Source of the DNA: Rhizobium lusitanum | GTDB taxonomy: Bacteria; Pseudomonadota; Alphaproteobacteria; Rhizobiales; Rhizobiaceae | Direction: 5' to 3' | Assembly: GCF_014189535.1 (NCBI RefSeq) | Contig: NZ_CP050307.1 | Location: 1,798,001-1,862,000 of the forward strand | DNA length: 64,000 bases | Part shown: piece by piece, positions 17,418 through 26,735 of the stretch | Layout of the letters: each line of letters opens with the position of its first letter | How positions within the stretch are numbered: position 1 is the first letter of the stretch | Notes under the pieces: model-generated | Seen by the model: only the letters and a program-made list of their open reading frames with translations | Told to the model about the DNA's origin: nothing | Database searches by the model: none | Made by a program: the position numbers and the translations under genes

Positions 17418-18764
17418 TCATCCTTCGCGGCCAGCACGCAATTCCTGCCATCGGATCACCGAGTTGATGCCGAGCCATGCGAACGGCTCCGGCGGCAGCC
17501 TCGCAGGCTGCGGGTGATCCATGTATTGTTCGAGATGCCGGGACGTCGTCCCGGTCGCCAGTTCGGCCGCCATCATGCCAGCCAGGGTGCTCTTCACGGT
17601 TCCGAGCCCGTTTTCGCAGCAGGCGGAATAGAGCCCTTCTTCAATCTCGCCGAAGGCGGGTACGTGGTTCCGGCTGAGGCAGAGCCGCCCGGCCCAGCTA
17701 TGTGCGAACGGTATGCCCTTCAGACCCGGAAACCGCGCATCCAGCGAACTCCTGTGTTCTTCGGCCATCCTGGCCATGCGCCGGTCCGTCACGCTGACTG
17801 TCGTCTCGTAAGTGTACTTAGTCCGGATCGCGATGCGCGACTGTCCGCCGGAGGTGATCTTGCGAACCGTCGCGCCCATCGCGTCAGCGGGAAGCAGCGC
17901 CCATCTGTCACGCCCGGAGACATCGCGGCCGAAATCTTCCGCCGGGAACGGTGCAGTCATCGAGGCATAGGCAAAGATGTGCATCAGGCGACCGCGGAAA
18001 TGGCCGAAATCTTCTATATGGCTGTTTACGCCCAGTATCACCCTGGGCGCAGTGACCGTTCCGCGCGCAGACACAGCCGTCCAGGTCCCATTCTCACGCC
18101 TCAGCGAGGTGACGGGCGAACGTTCGAAGATCTCCACCTTGCTCAAAAGCCCGGCGGCAAACTGGCGGATATAGTCTGCCGGCTGGATCAGGACAGCGCC
18201 CGGCGTATAGAGCCCACCGAGATAGTAATCCGATCCGGTGATCTCGCGCATCTCGGCCGCGTCGAGGAAGGCGTGCTCCTCGCCCGCCCCCTTCAGGGAC
18301 TGGCCAAAACTCAGGTTCAGCTTCATGCCCCGCGCCGTCGCCGCGGCATTGATCTTGCCCGAGGGATCGAAAGTCTCGCGTGACATCCCGTATTCGGCTG
18401 CCGCCTGCGCGGCGAACGCGATCGCGGAGCGGTTTTGGGCCATCTCCAGTCGGGTGGCATCCGTGCCGCCACTCGAATATTCGCTGGAGGAGAGATTGTG
18501 CGGAACATCAATCATGAAGCCCGAATTCCGGCCTGCGGTGCCCTTGCCTGCCTCGCTCGCCTCCAGAATGACGATCCTGTCGTCCGGGCGAAGTTCGAGC
18601 AGGCGGCGCGCGGCGGAAAGGCCCGCAAAACCCGCGCCGACGATCAGCCAGTCCGCTGTCACGTCGCCTGCCAGGCTCCGGACCGGAAACGAACGCTGAC
18701 TGATCGCCTCCCAGCCCGAGATGCCGTTTTCCACCGGCAGACGTTTGACGGACTTGGTGGTCAT
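17418..18764 (-). CDS. FAD-dependent amino/imino-acid oxidoreductase (DAO/PuuB family)
   Basis: A 448-residue flavoprotein. The FAD-binding motif DWLIVGAGFAGLSAARRLLE is near residue 38, the second nucleotide contact AGRNSGFMIDVP near 78, and the C-terminal FAD site ENGLGTVKSTLAGMMAAELA near 385 (in part). It would oxidise a secondary amine or imino acid. In a hydroxyproline-type route it would fill the D-hydroxyproline dehydrogenase step; alternatively it could demethylate a betaine product or act like PuuB. Its ATG overlaps the aldehyde dehydrogenase stop by 4 nt. Confidence 0.88.
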   Translation of the reverse strand: MTTKSVKRLPVENGISGWEAISQRSFPVRSLAGDVTADWLIVGAGFAGLSAARRLLELRPDDRIVILEASEAGKGTAGRNSGFMIDVPHNLSSSEYSSGGTDATRLEMAQNRSAIAFAAQAAAEYGMSRETFDPSGKINAAATARGMKLNLSFGQSLKGAGEEHAFLDAAEMREITGSDYYLGGLYTPGAVLIQPADYIRQFAAGLLSKVEIFERSPVTSLRRENGTWTAVSARGTVTAPRVILGVNSHIEDFGHFRGRLMHIFAYASMTAPFPAEDFGRDVSGRDRWALLPADAMGATVRKITSGGQSRIAIRTKYTYETTVSVTDRRMARMAEEHRSSLDARFPGLKGIPFAHSWAGRLCLSRNHVPAFGEIEEGLYSACCENGLGTVKSTLAGMMAAELATGTTSRHLEQYMDHPQPARLPPEPFAWLGINSVIRWQELRAGREG

Positions 18765-20278
18765 CTGACCGTCTCGTCCACCGAGCGATCCGAGACGTCG
18801 ATCCAGATCGTCTTCAGCTCGGTGTACTGATCATGCGCATGGATCGACTTGTCGCGGCCGCCAAAGCCTGACTCCTTGAAGCCGCCGAACGGCGTGGTCG
18901 CGTCGCCCTCGCCAAAGCAATTCACCGTCACCACGCCGGCGCGGATCTCGCGGGACAGCTTGATCGCATTGCGAAGGCTGCCGGTATAAACCGATGCCGC
19001 CAGGCCGTAGGGCGTGTCGTTTGCCAGCGCGATGGCTTCCGACAGGGTTGTGAAGGTAGTCACCGACAGGATCGGACCGAAGATCTCTTCCTGAAACAGG
19101 CGACTGTTGCGATCGACGCCATCGATCACCGTCGGCTCCACAAAGATCGACTTGTCCGTCTGGCCGCCAAACACTACGGAGAGCTTCTCCTTGGCGGCGT
19201 GATCGAGATAGGATTTCACCTTCTCGAAATGCTCGCGGCTCACCAGCGAGCCGACACGGTTTTCCGGATCGAGCGGATCTCCCATCTTCCAGTCACGCAG
19301 ATAGGCGCCGACACGCGTCAGCAACTCGTCCTTGATCGAGGCGTGAACGATGAGCCTCGAAGTCGCAGAGCAGTTCTCGCCCATGTTCCAGAAGGCCCCG
19401 GCTACGACCTGTTCGGCCACGAGATCGATGTCTTCGCAATCGTCCATGACGACGGCAGGGTTTTTGCCACCGCATTCAAGGACGACGCGCTTCAGGTTGC
19501 TGTCGGCGGCGTAGCGCAGGAACCGTCTTCCGGTCACCGTCGAACCGGTGAAGCTGACCATATCTACATCCTTGTGCAGGCCGATCGGCTCCCCGACATC
19601 CTTGCCGGTCCCGGTGACGATGTTGAGGACACCAGCCGGAACGCCGGCTTCATGGGCCAGTTCCGCAACACGCAAGGTCGTCAGCGAGGTCTGCTCGGCC
19701 GGCTTCACGATCACCGAGCATCCGGCGGCAAGTGCAGGCCCGATCTTCCAGGCCAGCATCAGCAGCGGGAAGTTCCAGGGCAGGACGCAACCGACGACAC
19801 CGATGGGTTCGCGCACGATAAGCGTCAAGGCGTTCGCGCCGACCGGAGCGGTGTTGTCGTAGATCTTGTCGATCAGTTCCGCATGCCAACGGATGGTATG
19901 AATCGTGTCCGGCACGTCCACCGTCTGGCATTCGCGGATCGGCTTTCCGCTATCAAGGCTTTCCAGCACCGCCAGCTCATGGCTGTTTTCTTCCAAGAGC
20001 TTTGCAAATTTGAGGAGCACAGTCTTGCGTTCGCCGGGCGAACGCAAGTGCCAGCGACCGTCGTCGAAGGCTTCCTTGGCTTTGCTGACGGCATAGTCGA
20101 CATCCTCGGCATCGCAGGCAGCGACGGAGGTCAGGACTTTGCCGGTGGCGGGGTTGATCGTCTCGTAGGTTCTTCCGGATGCGGCCGGACGAAACGCACC
20201 GTTGATAAAGGCGTTTCCGGGAAGCTCGAGCGTCTGCGCTATTGCTGCGTATTCACTCGCGGTCAGAACGTCATGCAT
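18761..20278 (-). CDS. NAD(P)-dependent aldehyde dehydrogenase (PuuC-like)
   Basis: About 505 residues from MHDVLTASEYAAIAQTLELP. The catalytic cysteine is in GENCSATSRLIV near residue 310, the general base in LECGGKNPAVV near 276, and the cofactor site in FTGSTVTGRRFL near 252. PWNFPLLMLAWKIGPALAAG is the canonical N-terminal signature. It oxidises an aldehyde to an acid, plausibly alpha-ketoglutarate semialdehyde in this pathway. The start overlaps the lyase gene stop by 8 nt; a longer upstream extension would run through that gene and is rejected. Confidence 0.92.
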   Translation of the reverse strand: MHDVLTASEYAAIAQTLELPGNAFINGAFRPAASGRTYETINPATGKVLTSVAACDAEDVDYAVSKAKEAFDDGRWHLRSPGERKTVLLKFAKLLEENSHELAVLESLDSGKPIRECQTVDVPDTIHTIRWHAELIDKIYDNTAPVGANALTLIVREPIGVVGCVLPWNFPLLMLAWKIGPALAAGCSVIVKPAEQTSLTTLRVAELAHEAGVPAGVLNIVTGTGKDVGEPIGLHKDVDMVSFTGSTVTGRRFLRYAADSNLKRVVLECGGKNPAVVMDDCEDIDLVAEQVVAGAFWNMGENCSATSRLIVHASIKDELLTRVGAYLRDWKMGDPLDPENRVGSLVSREHFEKVKSYLDHAAKEKLSVVFGGQTDKSIFVEPTVIDGVDRNSRLFQEEIFGPILSVTTFTTLSEAIALANDTPYGLAASVYTGSLRNAIKLSREIRAGVVTVNCFGEGDATTPFGGFKESGFGGRDKSIHAHDQYTELKTIWIDVSDRSVDETVR

Positions 20279-21182
20279 GGTTGGCTCCCGATGTGATCTG
20301 CGCAACCGTGCGCTTGAGATTGGCGACGACGGTTTGAAAGGCGCGTTTCTCTTCGGAATTGAGGGGACGAAGCGGCGCTCGGACCGGACCAACCTTCAGT
20401 CCGCTCAATTCGCAGCCAAACTTGATCGACTGCACGAACTTGCCGCCATCGAGCGCGTTCATGAAGGGAAGCATCGCGGACATGATCCGGCGGCCCTTGT
20501 CGAAATTCTTTTCGAGAACGCAAGCCGCGTAGAGCGCGACGTGCTCCCGCGGCAGGAAGTTCGAGCCGGCGCAAACCCAGCTTTGAGCACCCCAAGCGAA
20601 GAATTCGAGTGCCTGGTCATCCCAGCCGCAGGACAGGCCGATATGTGGGAAATCGCGCGCCAGCATATGGACGCGCGCCATGTCGCCGGAGGCTTCTTTG
20701 ATCGCGACGACGTTCTTCGACTTGCCGACGCGGGAGAAGTACTCCTCGCCCATGGAGACGCCCATGCGGGCGGGATAGTTATAGAGCATGATCGGCAGGT
20801 TGGCGGCCCGGTCGATCGCAAGCGCGTGGACCGCATTTTCCCGATCGGTCGGCATGGCATAGGGCGGCGAGGAGACGAGAATTGCGTCTGCCCCGATTTC
20901 CCTGGCTGCCTTGGCGTACGCGACGGAGTCCTCCGTGCGTGTCGCGCCGGTGCCGATGATCAGCGGCATCCGGTTTCCAAGAACATCCTTTGCATGGGCT
21001 GCGAGATCGAAGCGCTCCTGGGCTGTCTGAGCATAATACTCGCCGGTGGACCCACCGACGATGATGCCATGGACCTTGGCCTCGACGAGGAATTCCAAAA
21101 CATCGGCAAATGCCTGTCTGTCGATAGTGCCGTCGGCCGCATAGGGCGTAACCGCTGGCGGATAGATGCCTTCAAATTTCAC
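20271..21182 (-). CDS. DapA-family lyase (dihydrodipicolinate synthase/HypD-like)
   Basis: A 303-residue class I aldolase-type TIM barrel. The catalytic tyrosine is in MLYNYPARMG near residue 140, the Schiff-base lysine in VVAIKEASGD near 165, and the GGSTGEYYAQT loop near 42. Family members include pyrroline-4-hydroxy-2-carboxylate deaminase of the hydroxyproline pathway, which makes alpha-ketoglutarate semialdehyde. The neighbouring oxidase and aldehyde dehydrogenase genes fit that role. The start codon is GTG and overlaps the GntR stop (GTGA). Confidence 0.88.
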   Translation of the reverse strand: MKFEGIYPPAVTPYAADGTIDRQAFADVLEFLVEAKVHGIIVGGSTGEYYAQTAQERFDLAAHAKDVLGNRMPLIIGTGATRTEDSVAYAKAAREIGADAILVSSPPYAMPTDRENAVHALAIDRAANLPIMLYNYPARMGVSMGEEYFSRVGKSKNVVAIKEASGDMARVHMLARDFPHIGLSCGWDDQALEFFAWGAQSWVCAGSNFLPREHVALYAACVLEKNFDKGRRIMSAMLPFMNALDGGKFVQSIKFGCELSGLKVGPVRAPLRPLNSEEKRAFQTVVANLKRTVAQITSGANHA

Positions 21183-21889
21183 GACTGTTTCTCCAACGAT
21201 GCGGAGACGGCTCCCACGAGCGCATCCGCCTTCAATCCTTCAGGTGCGATGAACATCTCCATGTTCTCGCGGGAGAGTTCCCAATGCTCAAAGACAAGAT
21301 CGACCACGGCGTCCTCATCGTGGGCGGCGATCGCGGCAATGAAGCCGTCGTGGTGTTCAACCGACAGCCTCAAGCGCGTGTTCATGTTTTCGTTGCGTGG
21401 CCGGAAGAACGTATGGCCGATGCGGGCATGGTCGATGAGAAGCCGTCCAAGACTAGGCTGCAGGTAAACATTGCCCGACATCTCGCCCATGATCTCGTGA
21501 AAGCGATTGTTCTCCAGAACCATGGCAAGCGGGTCGGTGGATTGGCTCGCCGCGCGAAAACGCTCCTGGGTATCCTTGAGATCGGAAAGCTGTTTGGGCT
21601 TGAAATTCTGGACCGCCAGACGGCCGATCGCCGCGTAGATCATCGGAGCGACGAGAAAGAAGTTCCTGAGCGTCGAGTGGTTCATCGGGATGACCCGAGC
21701 ACCTCTGTTTTCGCGGATGTCGATATATCCCTCGCCCGCAAGACGGCGGAAAATCTCCCGCACCGGCGTGCGCGAAAGCCCGTAGCGCTCACTGAGGCTC
21801 GCCTCATCCAGATCTTCGTCCGGATCAAGCTCCATGGTCAGGATTTGACGCTTCAGATCGTCGTACAGACTGCTTTTGCTGCTTTTCAT
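21179..21889 (-). CDS. GntR-family regulator with FCD effector domain
   Basis: A 236-residue repressor-type protein. The winged helix lies at residues 8-70 (EASLSERYGLSRTPVREIFR and GYIDIRENRGARVI) and the FCD domain at 80-215, with likely metal/ligand residues in NRFHEIMGEMSGN and EHHDGFIAAI. It is the first gene of the operon (4-nt overlap with the lyase gene), preceded by GGAGG. The inverted repeat at 21981-22025 in its promoter is the obvious autoregulatory target. Confidence 0.92.
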   Translation of the reverse strand: MKSSKSSLYDDLKRQILTMELDPDEDLDEASLSERYGLSRTPVREIFRRLAGEGYIDIRENRGARVIPMNHSTLRNFFLVAPMIYAAIGRLAVQNFKPKQLSDLKDTQERFRAASQSTDPLAMVLENNRFHEIMGEMSGNVYLQPSLGRLLIDHARIGHTFFRPRNENMNTRLRLSVEHHDGFIAAIAAHDEDAVVDLVFEHWELSRENMEMFIAPEGLKADALVGAVSASLEKQS

Positions 21890-21980
21890 CGCGAACCTCC
21901 GGACAATCTAAGGCCGCTCTGAGGCGAGCTTGGCGGCCGATGTCAGGAAGTTTGCATGCGTTTTGGCATGAGTCAATAGG

Positions 21981-22025
21981 ATTGTATTTTCTTTGTATAC
22001 ATTATCAATATTAAGAAAATACAAT
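21981..22025. promoter_or_regulatory. candidate GntR operator: 13-bp inverted repeat around TGTATACA
   Basis: ATTGTATTTTCTT (21981-21993) and AAGAAAATACAAT (22013-22025) are perfect inverted copies 19 nt apart. The spacer begins with the palindrome TGTATACA (21994-22001), which resembles FCD-type GntR sites. It lies about 90-135 nt upstream of the GntR start codon. Nearby TTGTAT/TATACA sequences could also serve as promoter elements. Confidence 0.65.
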
Positions 22026-22389
22026 TTAACATTCACAGAGCTGTGCTGACCTACAGCGACGGCTCGTCGCCGACGGTTGTGTCAGCTCGAATTGTGTGTG
22101 TTCCGGTGTTCAGAACTGGCTCTGACGCAGTGCCGGTGATGAAGAGCTTGTCCCACGCCAATGACGGACGCCACGTCTTTGACGGCGGGTTTGTGAAAGA
22201 CCAAACCCGACGGGGCGTGCACGAGCCATGACCCGGGGATCGACGAGGGACGTCTTGCGGATCATGGCCTGGAAGGCGCTGGAGATGAAATCCCAATTGG
22301 TCTTTCGAAAACCACTGGGGGAGTAAGCCGAAGCCCCTTTCCGCGCCAATATCTATCAGACCGCTATTTTGCCGAAAGGATAGACACCG
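22026..22389. other. 364-nt region without a convincing gene
   Basis: Lies between the GntR promoter and the 3' end of the chemoreceptor gene. Minus-strand frames at 22051-22349 contain segments such as SSAFQAMIRKTSLVDPRVMA but are interrupted and lack a ribosome site. They may be remnants of a lost gene that I cannot identify. Confidence 0.4.
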
Positions 22390-24354
22390 TCAGAACTCCT
22401 CCCAGCTTCCGGTCGACGTAGCGGCATTCCCCTGAAAAGCGGTAGCCAGCTTCGCGGTAAGCCGGCGTGCCGGCGACGCGACGGGCTTCGATATCGTATT
22501 GGCAGCGGCAATGGTGGCGGGTTTGCCGCGATTGGAGGTAACTTGAGCGCTGATTCTGAACTCCGACAACAGATGAAACAAGGCCTCGGCCTCGGATGCC
22601 AAGTTATGGGCCGAAGCCGTGGCCTGCTCGACCATCGCAGCGTTCTGCTGCGTACCTTGGTCCATCGTGTTCACGGACGCGTTGATTTCCTTGAGGCCCG
22701 TCGCCTGTTCCTTCGAAGCCTCCACGATAGCCCCGACATTGCCGTCAACCTGTTGAACTTGGACGACAATCTCTTCCAGTGCTTTTCCGGTTTCGCCGAC
22801 CAGGGAGACACCGTTTCGGACATGATCGTTTGAGGTGTTGATCAGATCCTTGATCTCTTTCGCGGCCTTTGCCGAGCGCTGCGCAAGCTCACGCACCTCC
22901 TGGGCGACGACGGCAAAGCCTTTTCCCGCTTCACCAGCGCGCGCTGCTTCAACCCCTGCATTCAACGCAAGGAGATTAGTCTGGAAGGCGATCTCGTCGA
23001 TGACGCCAATGATATTGCCAATTTCGGTCGCGGACGTTTCGATCTTGCCCATGGCCTCGACGGCGCTGCGAACAACGCGCCCGGAGTGCTCGGCACTTTC
23101 CTTTGTCTTGCGGACGAGGTGACCGGCCTCCTGTGCGCGGTTGCTGGATCCCGACACGGTTATGGTGATCTCTTCCAGCGCTGCCGCTGTTTCCTCCACC
23201 GAGGCGGCCTGTTGTTCAGTTCTCCGCGCAAGATCGTCGGAGGAGGAGCGAATTTCCTGTGCACCCGAAGCGATGGCGCTCGCGTTCTCGGCGACCTTTT
23301 GCATCGCCAGTCGCAGTTTCTCCACGGCCTGATTGAAATCGACGCGCAACTGGTCGAGCGATGGAATGAACGGGTTCGTAATCTCGCGAGTAAGGTCGCC
23401 GTTCGCCAGCCCTTGAAGGCCGTCGGCCAGCTGATTCACCGCAGCATTGGTTTGTTCGGATAAGGCGTTGCGTTCTGCAGCCTCAGCTTCGAGCCTCTTG
23501 CGTTCGCCAATGGCCCTTGTCGTCTCTGCGTCCGCGTCTCGTGCTGCCTTCGCCGAAATTACGTCACGGAGTGTTGCGACAGCGCGCGCCAACATCCCGA
23601 TCTCATCACCGCGTTTTTCCAGCTTGCGGTCGCCCTCCATGTTGCCTTCCGCCATCGACTTCAGCGAATTCTGAAGCTTGGCGAGCGGCCCGGTAATGGA
23701 GCGCGCCGTAAATGCAGCAGCTACGAATGCCAGAAGAGTAGCAATTCCGAGCGCAGTCACAGCAAGTGAGTGGAAGCCGCCGGCAGCGCTTTGAACCTCG
23801 CCTCCGATCAATTTATTCAGGGCCTCCTGATAGTCAATGAACTTGTTGATCGCTTTCAGCCAGGCGACGAACTGAGGTCTGGCCTGTTCCAGAAGGATCT
23901 TGCGGGCTGCGTCTCCATCGCCTTTGTCCTGAAGCGCGATGATCTCGGCAACCAGCGGATTGGTCTTGGCCTGTACTGCGGAAATCTCATCGAGGATCGC
24001 CTTCTCCTCGGCCGTAGCGCCGGCCGGCGAAGCGACCATCTCCGCCATCTTCTTTTCGTTTTCCGAATAGGTCGAGGCGAGCTTCTCGATAACCTTCACA
24101 GCAGCCTGCCGTTCATCCGCGGATGTCACGAGCGTTACGTCCCGGATCGCGATTGCCCTATCGTGAACGCTGCCTCGGTAATTGATCGCGTAGCGCTGCT
24201 TTACGCTGTTGATGTCATTGATCAGCCCGAGATTGTGATCGATCTTCCCGACTTGACCCGTCGAGTAGAATGTCAGGCCGATCATCAGAATGAGCAGGAA
24301 GCCAAACCCTGCCGCCAAACGAGTGACAATGCCGAATGCTTTCAAACTTGCCAT
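22390..24354 (-). CDS. methyl-accepting chemotaxis protein
   Basis: A 654-residue chemoreceptor. The order is a first membrane segment (residues 12-30, GFLLILMIGLTFYS), a periplasmic four-helix-bundle sensor (about 32-188), a second membrane segment (about 190-213), HAMP (214-266), a linker, and the signalling domain with the hairpin tip EIAFQTNLLALNAGVEAARA near 470. The last residues, GSWEEF, match the xWxxF CheR/CheB tether. The start at 24354 follows AGGTGGGGA. It stands alone on the minus strand. The ligand is unknown; the nearby betaine and sugar uptake operons make their substrates plausible. Confidence 0.93.
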   Translation of the reverse strand: MASLKAFGIVTRLAAGFGFLLILMIGLTFYSTGQVGKIDHNLGLINDINSVKQRYAINYRGSVHDRAIAIRDVTLVTSADERQAAVKVIEKLASTYSENEKKMAEMVASPAGATAEEKAILDEISAVQAKTNPLVAEIIALQDKGDGDAARKILLEQARPQFVAWLKAINKFIDYQEALNKLIGGEVQSAAGGFHSLAVTALGIATLLAFVAAAFTARSITGPLAKLQNSLKSMAEGNMEGDRKLEKRGDEIGMLARAVATLRDVISAKAARDADAETTRAIGERKRLEAEAAERNALSEQTNAAVNQLADGLQGLANGDLTREITNPFIPSLDQLRVDFNQAVEKLRLAMQKVAENASAIASGAQEIRSSSDDLARRTEQQAASVEETAAALEEITITVSGSSNRAQEAGHLVRKTKESAEHSGRVVRSAVEAMGKIETSATEIGNIIGVIDEIAFQTNLLALNAGVEAARAGEAGKGFAVVAQEVRELAQRSAKAAKEIKDLINTSNDHVRNGVSLVGETGKALEEIVVQVQQVDGNVGAIVEASKEQATGLKEINASVNTMDQGTQQNAAMVEQATASAHNLASEAEALFHLLSEFRISAQVTSNRGKPATIAAANTISKPVASPARRLTAKLATAFQGNAATSTGSWEEF

Positions 24355-24818
24355 GAAGGTTCCCCACCTACGATTTTGGATTTTTGCTACTGGCGCCAAA
24401 CATCGGCGACAAACAGGGCAAGGGAACGTTGCACCGGATAAGGGCCTGACATTGCCGGCCCCCAATCATCCCGAAAATTTCTGGGCGCTTAGTCATCCGC
24501 CCACACCCCGGTCTCCACCTGATGCTACATTTCTGCGACAATATGGTTTACATTGTATGAACCATATCAATACTCCCCAGAGTAGTTACAGGAATACCGG
24601 ACAACATATAATATTATGTAATTTATCATTAAATTATACTTAGCTACAATTCCTATGAAACTATGCTTCACCTGATTTCGGAGCGCGCGCACTCTGATGA
24701 CAACAAGTTTTATTGAAATGGTCGCGTTGAATTAGCGCTCCTTCAAGCCAGATGATGCCAACTGCGAACCGCCGAATGCACTTTCGTCTCGTGTCGCCTT
24801 CGCCCCTGTCGGCCTTCA
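24355..24818. other. 464-nt intergenic region with an 8-bp inverted repeat (24541-24567)
   Basis: Upstream of the chemoreceptor gene and downstream of the sugar permease gene. ATATGGTT (24541-24548) and AACCATAT (24560-24567) form a perfect inverted repeat spaced 11 nt, a possible operator about 190 nt before the receptor start. The stretch 24595-24660 is strongly A+T-rich. No gene is evident. Confidence 0.45.
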
Positions 24819-25718
24819 TCATTCCTTCACCGCGCCCGTCATCGACGAAACGTAGTAGTCGACGAAGAAGGAGTAGAGAATGACGACCGGCAATGAACCG
24901 AACAGGGCGCCGGCCATCAGCGAACCCCACTCGAAGACATCGCCGCGTACCAGTTCCGTTAGAACACCGACCGGAATGGTCTTGTTTTCCGAGGATTGGA
25001 TGAAGGTGAGCGCATATATGAATTCGTTCCAGGAAAGCGTGAAGGCAAAGATGCCCGCCGATATAAGCCCGGGCACGGCGAGCGGAAGAATGATCTTCAT
25101 GAGGATCTGCCAACGGCTGGCACCATCGACCAGCGCGCTTTCTTCCAGCTCGAAGGGTATCGACCTGAAATAGCCCATCAGCAGCCAGGTGCAGAACGGG
25201 ATGAGGAAGGTTGGGTAGGTGAAGATGAGAGCCAGCCTGGAATCGTAGATCCCCAGTTTGAAGACAATGAAGGCCAGGGGAATGAAAAGGATCGACGGCG
25301 GAACGAGGTAGGCCAGGAAGATCAGCAGCCCGATCGAACGCGAGCCGGTAAAGCGTATGCGCTCGATGGCATAGGCGCCGAAGACGGAGGCGAGCAGCGA
25401 CAGCGCCGTCGATCCGACCGCCACCAATATCGTGTTCCACAGCCAGCCAGGATAGGAGGTCTCGAAGAACAGGTATTTGATGTGATCGAGCGTCGGCTCG
25501 ACGACCCAGAAGGGGCTGTAATTGTCATAGTCGGTCAACTGCGCGTTCGGCTTGATGGCCGTTATGGCCATCCAATAGAACGGAAACAGCAGCACGAAGA
25601 CGAAGACCGCCATCGGCAGATAGAGCATGACGATGCGCCGAGGCAGGCGGTTGAGATAGCTCATACCTTCGACATTGTCGGTCAGGACCGGAGTGGTGGT
25701 GTTGGCTTTGGTGTTCAT
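24819..25718 (-). CDS. sugar ABC transporter permease (MalG-like)
   Basis: A 299-residue inner-membrane protein with six membrane segments. The EAA loop ELEESALVDGASRWQILMKI near residue 200 docks the ATPase. It belongs to the carbohydrate-uptake (CUT1) family and would pair with the MalF-like permease encoded 15 nt upstream. It is the last gene of the operon. Confidence 0.91.
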   Translation of the reverse strand: MNTKANTTTPVLTDNVEGMSYLNRLPRRIVMLYLPMAVFVFVLLFPFYWMAITAIKPNAQLTDYDNYSPFWVVEPTLDHIKYLFFETSYPGWLWNTILVAVGSTALSLLASVFGAYAIERIRFTGSRSIGLLIFLAYLVPPSILFIPLAFIVFKLGIYDSRLALIFTYPTFLIPFCTWLLMGYFRSIPFELEESALVDGASRWQILMKIILPLAVPGLISAGIFAFTLSWNEFIYALTFIQSSENKTIPVGVLTELVRGDVFEWGSLMAGALFGSLPVVILYSFFVDYYVSSMTGAVKE

Positions 25719-25733
25719 GGCGTTCTCCCGATC

Positions 25734-26669
25734 TCAGTCCTGTCCGCCCTGCTGCCATTTGCGGCGCTGCAGACCGAAGAAGCTGAACATGATGGCGGCA
25801 AGCAGAAAGGGGATCATCGCGACCGCGATCGCCGCACCCTCGCCGAGTTGACCGCCGGGAATGCCGCGCTGGAAGGAAAGCGTCGCCATCAGATGCGTCG
25901 CGTTGACCGGCCCGCCCTTGGTCAGCACATAGATGAGCTGGAAATCCGTAAAGGTGAACAGCACGGAGAACGTCATCACCACGGCGATGATCGGCGTCAG
26001 CATCGGCAGCGTCACATGACGGAAACGCTGCCAGCTTGTGGCGCCATCCAGGGATGCCGCCTCCTGAAGCGAAACAGGAATCGTCTGCAGGCCGGCAAGC
26101 AGCGAAATTGCCACGAAGGGAATACCGCGCCAGACATTGGCGACGATGACCGAGATGCGCGCATTGATCGGATTGCCAAGGAAATTGATCGGGCTGTCGA
26201 TCAGGCCCATCTTCATCAAAGACCATGAGATAATGGAAAATTGGGCATCGTAGATCCACCAGAATGCCAATCCCGACAGCACCGTCGGAACCACCCAGGG
26301 CAGAAGCACGATCGCCCGGAAGAACGACTTGAACGGCAGATGCTGGTTGAGAAGCAGCGCCAGCCAAAGGCCGAGCACGAATTTCAGGATGGAGGCCACG
26401 AAGGTGTAGACCAACGTATTGAAGACCGACAACCAGAAGACGGAGTCCTGAGCCAGGAACTCGTAATTCTCCAATCCGACGAAATTGCCCGTGCGCCCGA
26501 TCCGCGTGTCCGTGAAACCGAGCCAGACCCCAAGCCCGAGCGGATAGGTGAGAAAACAAACCAGAAAAATGGCGGCCGGCAACATGAAGAGGAAGCCGAG
26601 CATATTGTTGTTCCGCATGAGCGATCTGATCGAACTGCGCGTCGTATCCCCGGATGTCACGGTCGACAT
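25734..26669 (-). CDS. sugar ABC transporter permease (MalF-like)
   Basis: A 311-residue protein from MSTVTSGDTTRSSIRSLMRN, with AGGAG just upstream, which is why I prefer the ATG at 26669 to a codon at 26714. Six membrane segments and the EAA loop SLQEAASLDGATSWQRFRHV near residue 210 place it in CUT1. It follows the binding-protein gene by 66 nt. Confidence 0.91.
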   Translation of the reverse strand: MSTVTSGDTTRSSIRSLMRNNNMLGFLFMLPAAIFLVCFLTYPLGLGVWLGFTDTRIGRTGNFVGLENYEFLAQDSVFWLSVFNTLVYTFVASILKFVLGLWLALLLNQHLPFKSFFRAIVLLPWVVPTVLSGLAFWWIYDAQFSIISWSLMKMGLIDSPINFLGNPINARISVIVANVWRGIPFVAISLLAGLQTIPVSLQEAASLDGATSWQRFRHVTLPMLTPIIAVVMTFSVLFTFTDFQLIYVLTKGGPVNATHLMATLSFQRGIPGGQLGEGAAIAVAMIPFLLAAIMFSFFGLQRRKWQQGGQD

Positions 26670-26735
26670 TGTGTTATCTCCTGATGGACGGTCGCAGCAT
26701 GCCGTCGCCGGCATGCTGCAGATCTTCGCGCGGGA

